Under the pieces are notes generated by a model, which saw nothing but the letters and a program-made list of their open reading frames with translations, was not told the DNA's origin and ran no database searches. Shown in pieces: positions 1-5,926 of a stretch of 5,926 nt of DNA. The stretch is from Candidatus Neomicrothrix sp. UBA4742 (lineage in GTDB: Bacteria; Actinomycetota; Acidimicrobiia; Acidimicrobiales; Acidimicrobilacustridaceae), in contig DHIQ01000271.1 of NCBI GenBank assembly GCA_002403895.1, positions 9,480 through 15,405 of the forward strand. The letters run 5' to 3'. Every line of letters starts with the position of its first letter. Position 1 is the stretch's first letter. The position numbers were made by a program, and so were the translations under genes.

Positions 1-606
1 CGTGTCGGCGATGATGATCCCCCGTGCGTCCGCCCACCCGGCGCCACGACGGTAGAGCTCGAGGCTCACCGACCGAGCCTCCTCGGCCAGTTCCGCGCCA
101 AGCAGTGCGACGGCCCGGTCGAAGGAGATGTTCTCGTCGTGGTCACCCACGTCGGCCTTCGTCGACGGGGTGAACACCGGCTCGGGCAGGGCCGACGACT
201 CCAGCAGCCCGGCCGGAAGTTCCGATCCGTGCATGGTGCCGCTGGTGTGGTACTCCTTCCAGGCCGACCCCGTGAGGTAGCCACGCACGATGCACTCGAT
301 GGGCAACATGTCGGCCCGGCGGCACAACATCACCCGACCGGCCAGCTCGGAATTCTGGGCGCCCGGCGGGAGATCGGCGAGGTCGGTGGAGATCAGATGG
401 CTCCCGACCACGTCGGCCAGGTGACCGAACCAGAAGGCGGACATGGCGGTCAACACCCGTCCCTTGTCAACGATGGGCTCGGTCATCACCACGTCGAAGG
501 CGGAAAGGCGGTCAGAGGTGACCAGGAGGAGCCGACCGTCGCCGGCGTCGTACATGTCCCGGACCTTTCCCGAATAGAGAGGGGGCAGGTCGACCTCGAT
601 TTTCAC
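1..606 (-). CDS. purC: Phosphoribosylaminoimidazole-succinocarboxamide synthase (SAICAR synthetase), C-terminus cut off by window edge
   Basis: PurC is the cytoplasmic ATP-dependent ligase that joins CAIR and aspartate to give SAICAR in de novo purine synthesis. The GTG-started frame gives 202 residues without a stop. Visible motifs in order are GKVRDMYD (13-20), the nucleotide-binding LLVTSDRLSAFD strand-loop (27-38), DKGRVLT (47-53), signature 1 LPIECIVRGYLTGS (101-114), FTPSTKAD (145-152) and GDHDENISF (154-162). The last residues, GIIIADT (196-202), are the start of signature 2 (normally continuing KFEFG), so about 90-100 residues of a ~290-300 residue protein lie outside the window. The start is set by an AAGGAG five bases upstream and by the N-terminus aligning with other short-leader PurC proteins. 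It lies 56 bases downstream of purB with no obvious terminator between, so co-transcription with purB is likely. PurB acts directly on its product. Confidence 0.97.
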   Translation of the reverse strand, partial: MKIEVDLPPLYSGKVRDMYDAGDGRLLLVTSDRLSAFDVVMTEPIVDKGRVLTAMSAFWFGHLADVVGSHLISTDLADLPPGAQNSELAGRVMLCRRADMLPIECIVRGYLTGSAWKEYHTSGTMHGSELPAGLLESSALPEPVFTPSTKADVGDHDENISFDRAVALLGAELAEEARSVSLELYRRGAGWADARGIIIADT

Positions 607-611
607 GGACG

Positions 612-617
612 CTCCTT
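612..617 (-). promoter_or_regulatory. purC ribosome binding site
   Basis: The minus strand reads AAGGAG followed by five bases and then the GTG start codon of purC. It supports the GTG start, since no in-frame ATG lies nearby at the expected N-terminus. The rest of the 56-base purB-purC gap shows no terminator-like hairpin. Confidence 0.75.
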
Positions 618-662
618 CTCGGGGCGGAGTTGGGACGGGTCGGGAGACCAGGGTGGATCCGG

Positions 663-2090
663 CTAGAGGATCGGAGCCGGCGTGTAGGTGGCGGCCTGAG
701 GATGGGCGGCGACGACGGCCTCGACCGAGGTGACGAACGCCGCCACCTGGTGCTGCGCCGCTCCCACGAACTGGATGGGATCGGCCAGCAGCTTGCTCAG
801 CACCCCCGCGTCGAGCCCGAGCCGAGGGTCGCCGACCAGGCGCTCGACGAGGTCGTTGCCCTCGACGCCCTGCTCACGCTGGGCCAGGGCGACCGCCACC
901 GCGTGTTCCTTGATGGCTTCATGGGCCGCTTCTCGCCCCACACCGGCCTGGACCGCGGCCATCAACATCTTGGTCGAGGCCAGGAAGGGCAGGTAGCGGT
1001 CGAGCTCGCGAGCGATGACGGCCGGGTAGGCACCGAAGTCGGCCAGAACCGAAAGGAGGGTCTCGCACACCCCGTCCATGGCGAAGAACGCGTCAGGCAG
1101 GGCCACCCGGCGCACCACCGAGCAGCTCACGTCGCCCTCGTTCCACTGGTCACCGGCCAGCGCCGCCACCATGGTCAGGTGGCCTCGCAGGATGACCTCT
1201 AAGCCGTTGATGCGCTCGCACGAGCGGGTGTTCATCTTGTGGGGCATGGCCGACGAGCCGACCTGACCGGGCCGGAACCCTTCGGTGACCAGTTCCTGGC
1301 CGGCCATGAGCCGGATGGTCAGGGCGAGACTGGACGGGCCGGCCGCCGCTTGGACCAGCGCGCTCACCACGTCCAGGTCGAGGGAGCGGGGATAGACCTG
1401 GCCGACGTTGACCAGCATGTGGTCAAAACCCAGGTGGCGGGCCACCGAGTCCTCCAGCTCGTCCAGCCGGTCGAGATCCCCGCCGAACAGATCGAGCTGG
1501 TCCTGCTGGGTGCCCACCGGGCCCTTGATGCCTCGCAAAGGGTACCGAGCGATCAGTTCTTCGATGCGGAGGTGGGCCTGGAGGGTCTCCTCCCCGGCAT
1601 TGGCGAAGCGTTTGCCCAAGGTCGTGGCCTGCGCGGCAACGTTGTGGCTCCGGCCCGTGATCACCGTGTCGGAGTGTTCGACGGCCAACTCGGCGAGGCG
1701 GGCGAGCACGGCGACCAGCCGGTCACGTACCAACAGCAGGGCAGTGCGGATCTGGAGCTGCTCCACGTTCTCGGTCAAGTCACGCGAGGTCATGCCCTTG
1801 TGGATCTGCTCGTGACCGGCCAGGGCCGAGAACTCCTCGATCCGGGCCTTCACGTCGTGGCGGGTGACCCGCTCGCGGGCCTCGATCGAATCCAGATCCA
1901 CCTCATCCACGATGGCCTCGTAGGCCTCGATCACCCCAGGAGCAACCTCAACGCCGAGCTCGGCCTGGGCGCGCAGGACGGCGATCCACAGATGTCGCTC
2001 GAGCACGATCTTGGTGGTGGGCGACCACAGCTCGGCCATCTCCGGGGTGGCATAACGGGCCGCGAGCACATTAGGGAGGTGGGGCTTCAC
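663..2090 (-). CDS. purB: Adenylosuccinate lyase
   Basis: PurB is a cytoplasmic homotetrameric lyase of the fumarase/aspartase superfamily. It removes fumarate from SAICAR (giving AICAR) and from adenylosuccinate (giving AMP). The protein is 475 residues, close to the ~472 residues of mycobacterial PurB, which it also resembles throughout. Motifs are PNVLAARYA (6-14), RHDVKARIEEF (77-87, His78), HKGMTSRDLTENVEQLQIR (97-115), GRSHNVAAQATTLGKRF (146-162, His149 matching the family general acid), GPVGTQQDQLDLFG (190-203) and the flexible-loop signature VGSSAMPHKMNT (277-288), with the catalytic serine at 279/280. The loop has Met-Asn-Thr where many families have Arg-Asn-Pro; I recall the same variant in mycobacteria. 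The frame is open upstream to 2192, but the GTG at 2090 is preferred: it has a GGAGAGG site eight bases upstream and homology begins right after it. It is divergent from the zinc-protein gene and leads into purC. Confidence 0.97.
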   Translation of the reverse strand: MKPHLPNVLAARYATPEMAELWSPTTKIVLERHLWIAVLRAQAELGVEVAPGVIEAYEAIVDEVDLDSIEARERVTRHDVKARIEEFSALAGHEQIHKGMTSRDLTENVEQLQIRTALLLVRDRLVAVLARLAELAVEHSDTVITGRSHNVAAQATTLGKRFANAGEETLQAHLRIEELIARYPLRGIKGPVGTQQDQLDLFGGDLDRLDELEDSVARHLGFDHMLVNVGQVYPRSLDLDVVSALVQAAAGPSSLALTIRLMAGQELVTEGFRPGQVGSSAMPHKMNTRSCERINGLEVILRGHLTMVAALAGDQWNEGDVSCSVVRRVALPDAFFAMDGVCETLLSVLADFGAYPAVIARELDRYLPFLASTKMLMAAVQAGVGREAAHEAIKEHAVAVALAQREQGVEGNDLVERLVGDPRLGLDAGVLSKLLADPIQFVGAAQHQVAAFVTSVEAVVAAHPQAATYTPAPIL

Positions 2091-2098
2091 CGTTTCGT

Positions 2099-2105
2099 CC
2101 TCTCC
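2099..2105 (-). promoter_or_regulatory. purB ribosome binding site, partly inside a hairpin arm
   Basis: The minus strand reads GGAGAGG, then eight bases, then the GTG start at 2090. This decides against the longer open frame that extends to 2192. Its first three bases are also the last three bases of the 3' arm of the 6-bp inverted repeat at 2103-2120, so folding of that repeat could reduce ribosome access. That effect is inferred, not shown. Confidence 0.65.
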
Positions 2106-2120
2106 ACCCTGCCCGGTGGA
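2103..2120. repeat. 6-bp inverted repeat next to the purB ribosome binding site
   Basis: On the minus strand TCCACC, a six-base loop (GGGCAG) and GGTGGA form a perfect 6-bp stem ending at the purB Shine-Dalgarno. It directly abuts a second inverted repeat at 2121-2148. It could be an mRNA leader hairpin or part of an operator. With G+C this high, a 6-bp stem can also occur by chance. Confidence 0.4.
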
Positions 2121-2148
2121 TGGGCCGGAAGAACTAAATCGCGGCCCA
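2121..2148. repeat. 7-bp inverted repeat in the purB / zinc-protein divergent region
   Basis: TGGGCCG at 2121-2127 and its exact reverse complement CGGCCCA at 2142-2148 flank a 14-base, relatively AT-rich centre (GAAGAACTAAATCG). On the minus strand the centre contains TTTAGT, a weak -10-like hexamer positioned for purB. The symmetric layout between two divergent genes fits an operator, but a leader hairpin or chance are also possible. No named regulator motif is recognised. Confidence 0.4.
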
Positions 2149-2257
2149 ACGCCGCCGATGCGTAAAGGCCTGACAATAACGGGCCGAAGCACCCTCCAGA
2201 GGATTGCCGAGGCCGACCCGAGGCCGAGCGGTACTGCGCAGGGCGAGGATCAACAAC

Positions 2258-2650
2258 ATGGAAGAACGCTGTGCCAAGCATCAGTTCGAGGCCGCCGAAG
2301 GCGTCTGTCGGACTTGTGGCTACGACTTCTGTGGGGAGTGCCTCGTGTTCTCCTTCGGCCCCGGCAAGCCGCCGTACTGCCTGGCCTGCGCCTTGACGGC
2401 ATCGGGCGTGCGCTCTAACGCCGCCAATCCGCCGCTGCGGACCAAGCGCGAGATCAAGCTGCGTCACAAGGAATGGATGAAGGTTCGAGAGGCTGGTCAC
2501 CGCAGCACACGCCAGGTCGAGATCAGCCCGTTCGACGACTTCGTGACCAGCGACTTCGTGACCATCGGTGGCCCGGGCGCTCCAGATGAGAACGCTCTCA
2601 GCTGGCTCGACGAGCACCTCGGTGGCACCGGGGAACGCGTCCCCTTCTGA
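2258..2650 (+). CDS. Small cytoplasmic protein with a B-box-like double zinc-binding N-terminus, function unknown
   Basis: This is a 130-residue protein I cannot name. The N-terminal 45 residues carry four ligand pairs: Cys5/His8, Cys17/Cys20, Cys25/Cys28 and Cys41/Cys44, spaced C-x2-H-x8-C-x2-C-x4-C-x2-C-x12-C-x2-C. That is enough for two zinc ions in a B-box-like cross-brace. Similar modules precede membrane domains in some actinobacterial proteins, but here no membrane segment or signal peptide follows. Residues ~58-78 form a strongly basic stretch (TKREIKLRHKEWMKVREAG). The last ~50 residues turn acidic, with a DFVTS/DFVTI tandem repeat (about residues 94-103) and a possible short helix, DENALSWLDEHLG. 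The frame is open to an ATG at 2204, but the ATG at 2258 is chosen because it has a GAGG site and places the first Cys near the N-terminus. It runs opposite to all neighbouring pur genes: convergent with purE (26-base gap) and divergent from purB. A nucleic-acid or protein-binding adaptor role is only a guess. Confidence 0.85.
   Translation: MEERCAKHQFEAAEGVCRTCGYDFCGECLVFSFGPGKPPYCLACALTASGVRSNAANPPLRTKREIKLRHKEWMKVREAGHRSTRQVEISPFDDFVTSDFVTIGGPGAPDENALSWLDEHLGGTGERVPF
2536..2565 (+). repeat. 15-base tandem duplication inside the zinc-protein gene
   Basis: Two adjacent 15-base units, 2536-2550 and 2551-2565, are identical at 14 of 15 positions (CGACTTCGTGACCA followed by G or T). They are in frame and encode DFVTS followed by DFVTI in the acidic tail of the zinc-binding protein. 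The near identity at silent positions suggests a recent duplication. Confidence 0.85.
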
Positions 2651-2680
2651 GCCGCACCCGACGCCCGGCAACCGGTTCAG
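2647..2680. terminator. Possible bidirectional terminator hairpin spanning both stop codons of convergent genes
   Basis: CTGAGCCG (2647-2654) can pair with CGGTTCAG (2673-2680) around an 18-base loop, giving eight pairs with one G-U on the plus-strand RNA and one mismatch on the minus-strand RNA. It contains the TGA of the zinc-protein gene (2648-2650) and the TGA of purE (2677-2679). No T tract follows on either side, so this is not a classic intrinsic terminator. Its position in a 26-base convergent gap is the main support. Confidence 0.35.
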
Positions 2681-3122
2681 CCCCCCGCTCGCTGGCGACG
2701 GTCCGCGTCGAGCTGCCCGGCCAGTGCCGGGTCGTTGATCGCCAGCATCTCGACCACGAGCAGCGCGGCATTCAACGAGCCGTCGATAGCTACCGTCGCC
2801 ACCGGGATGCCTTTGGGCATCTGAACGGTCGAATACAGGGCATCCACCCCATTGAGGGCACCACCCGAAAGCGGCACCCCCACCACGGGGAGAGTCGTGT
2901 GAGCCGCCACCACCCCGGCCAGGTGGGCGGCCATGCCCGCCCCACAGATGAAGGCCACGTACCCGTTGTCGCGGGCGGAACTCACCAGCTCGACGACCTC
3001 AGCCGGGTTGCGGTGGGCAGACAGGATCCGCACATCCGCCTCGAGGCCGAATGCCTCGAGGGTGTCGACCCCCGGCTGCATCTTGTCCCGGTCGCTGGCC
3101 GAGCCCATCAACACTCCGACTT

Positions 3123-3126
<4 letters not shown>
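2677..3126 (-). CDS. purE: N5-carboxyaminoimidazole ribonucleotide mutase (class I PurE)
   Basis: Class I PurE is a cytoplasmic octamer that shifts the carboxyl group of N5-CAIR to give CAIR, the substrate of PurC. The protein is 149 residues, slightly shorter than the ~160-170 usual for the family. The phosphate-binding GSASD (8-12) with Ser9/Asp12, SAHRNP (36-41) with the key His38, GAGMAAHLAG (62-71) with His68, and NGVDALYSTVQMPKGIPVATV (92-112) are all present and in order. The second block has Met65 and Ala70 where E. coli-type PurE has Gly and Pro. The pattern matches class I (PurK-dependent) rather than the CO2-using class II. The ATG start overlaps the purD stop as ATGA, with a GGAGGAG site just upstream inside purD, so translation is probably coupled. 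No purK lies beside it in this window. Confidence 0.96.
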
Positions 3127-5662
<2,536 letters not shown>

Positions 5663-5672
5663 TTACAGCCCA

Positions 5673-5678
5673 ACCCTA
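5673..5678 (-). promoter_or_regulatory. Candidate -10 box for the purA-purD-purE unit
   Basis: TAGGGT on the minus strand fits the actinobacterial TAnnnT pattern and would place the transcript start near 5666, about 30 bases before the purA GTG. No good -35 hexamer lies 17-18 bases upstream, so this is tentative. Confidence 0.35.
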
Positions 5679-5714
5679 GTCGGCGCCAGGGTGCTGCCCG
5701 ACCGGAGGCGGTGA

Positions 5715-5739
5715 CGGTCCGACGTCGGGACGCGGACCG
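5715..5739. repeat. Strong GC-rich inverted repeat upstream of purA
   Basis: CGGTCCG (5715-5721) and CGGACCG (5733-5739) are exact reverse complements. Inside them CGT (5723-5725) pairs with ACG (5730-5732) past a single bulged A, leaving a four-base loop. The total is ten base pairs, nearly all G-C. No T tract follows on the minus strand. It could end the upstream gene's transcript, act as an operator just upstream of the possible -10 box, or do nothing. Confidence 0.5.
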
Positions 5740-5752
5740 GGCGTCAAGCGGC

Positions 5753-5785
5753 GGGGGCGATCAGTCCTCGATCTTGCTCGCCCCC
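5753..5785. terminator. Inverted repeat downstream of the upstream gene, possible terminator
   Basis: GGGGGCGA (5753-5760) and TCGCCCCC (5778-5785) form a perfect 8-bp GC-rich stem with a 17-base loop. It lies about 26 bases past the stop codon at 5811-5813 of the partial upstream minus-strand frame, where a terminator would be expected. It lacks a T run, as is common for hairpin terminators in high-GC actinobacteria. Together with the repeat at 5715-5739 it forms a tandem pair separating that gene from purA. Confidence 0.45.
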
Positions 5786-5810
5786 ACGAAACAGCCCCCG
5801 GCCAGCATCT

Positions 5811-5926
5811 TCATTCAGCGCCGATGGGTATCGGCTCAACGTCACGACGCCGCCAGCGGCGCCCCATCAACATGATGGAGAGCGCAGCAGGAATCGGGAC
5901 CAGCACGTTGACGGGAATGTGGAATC
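5811..5926 (-). CDS. C-terminal tail of an unidentified, probably membrane-associated protein (5' end outside window)
   Basis: Reading leftward from the right edge, one minus-strand frame is open for 37 codons (first whole codon at 5924) and ends in TGA at 5811-5813. It encodes a hydrophobic stretch, IPVNVLVPIPAALSIMLMG (3-21), followed by RRWRRR (22-27) and a short tail, DVEPIPIGAE. Codons favour G or C in the third position as in the neighbouring genes. The pattern suggests a final transmembrane helix with a positively charged cytoplasmic side. No family is recognised, and the reading rests on a short fragment; the other two minus-strand frames have stops inside this interval. Confidence 0.45.
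   Translation of the reverse strand, partial: FHIPVNVLVPIPAALSIMLMGRRWRRRDVEPIPIGAE

Larger units (their letters stand above)
2091..2257. promoter_or_regulatory. Divergent intergenic region between purB and the zinc-protein gene
   Basis: This 167-base non-coding stretch must hold promoters for both the leftward purB-purC unit and the rightward zinc-protein gene, unless purB is read from elsewhere. No convincing -35/-10 pair is visible. Weak candidates are TTTAGT on the minus strand (2133-2138) and GACAAT on the plus strand (2172-2177). The two inverted repeats listed separately lie at its purB end. A plausible GAGG site for the zinc-protein gene lies at 2245-2248, nine bases before its ATG. 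No purine riboswitch core or PurR-like box is recognised. Confidence 0.45.

Noticed and set aside
1239..2165. A 308-codon plus-strand open frame opposite purB, with smaller ones at 139-666 and 630-1202
   Set aside because: All lie opposite well-supported purB or purC coding sequence and show no protein-family features.
2091..2192. N-terminal extension of purB by 34 residues to an ATG at 2192
   Set aside because: The extension is not homologous to known PurB, has no good ribosome binding site, and the GTG at 2090 has one and aligns with the family N-terminus.
2087..2671. A 194-codon minus-strand frame opposite the zinc-protein gene that could have been a pur gene filling the gap between purE and purB
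   Set aside because: Its translation matches no purine enzyme, while the plus strand gives an orderly eight-ligand zinc motif with a sensible start. Only one strand can be the real gene, and the plus strand is much better.

Overview
The window is high-GC DNA carrying a compact cluster of de novo purine biosynthesis genes on the minus strand. Several features suggest an actinobacterium. PurB closely matches the ~472-residue mycobacterial type, including its MPHKMNT loop. GTG start codons and strong GGAG-type ribosome binding sites are frequent. PurA and PurD resemble, from memory and unverified, proteins of the class Acidimicrobiia. The phylum is fairly safe; the class is a guess.

Layout, right to left in the direction of transcription: (1) 5811-5926, the C-terminal tail of an unidentified minus-strand gene that looks like a membrane segment followed by arginines; (2) 5636-5810, an intergenic region with two strong inverted repeats, a possible -10 box and the purA ribosome binding site; (3) purA, purD and purE, joined by two 4-base ATGA stop/start overlaps; (4) a plus-strand gene at 2258-2650 encoding a 130-residue protein with a double zinc-binding N-terminus, convergent with purE and divergent from purB; (5) a 167-base divergent intergenic region with two adjacent inverted repeats in front of purB; (6) purB, then 56 bases, then purC, which runs off the left edge just before its second signature motif.

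The five enzymes cover non-contiguous pathway steps. PurD makes GAR. PurE converts N5-CAIR to CAIR. PurC makes SAICAR from CAIR and aspartate. PurB releases fumarate from SAICAR and later from adenylosuccinate. PurA makes adenylosuccinate from IMP. PurC/PurB and PurA/PurB are the two aspartate-in, fumarate-out pairs. purK, purF, purL/Q/S, purM, purN and purH are not in the window.

Most of the window is ordinary core metabolism. The least ordinary items are the uncharacterised zinc-binding gene embedded against the operon, the paired inverted repeats ahead of purA and purB, a shortened N-domain in PurD, and a few active-site-adjacent substitutions in PurA. I see no evidence of a new defence, mobile or RNA-guided system.
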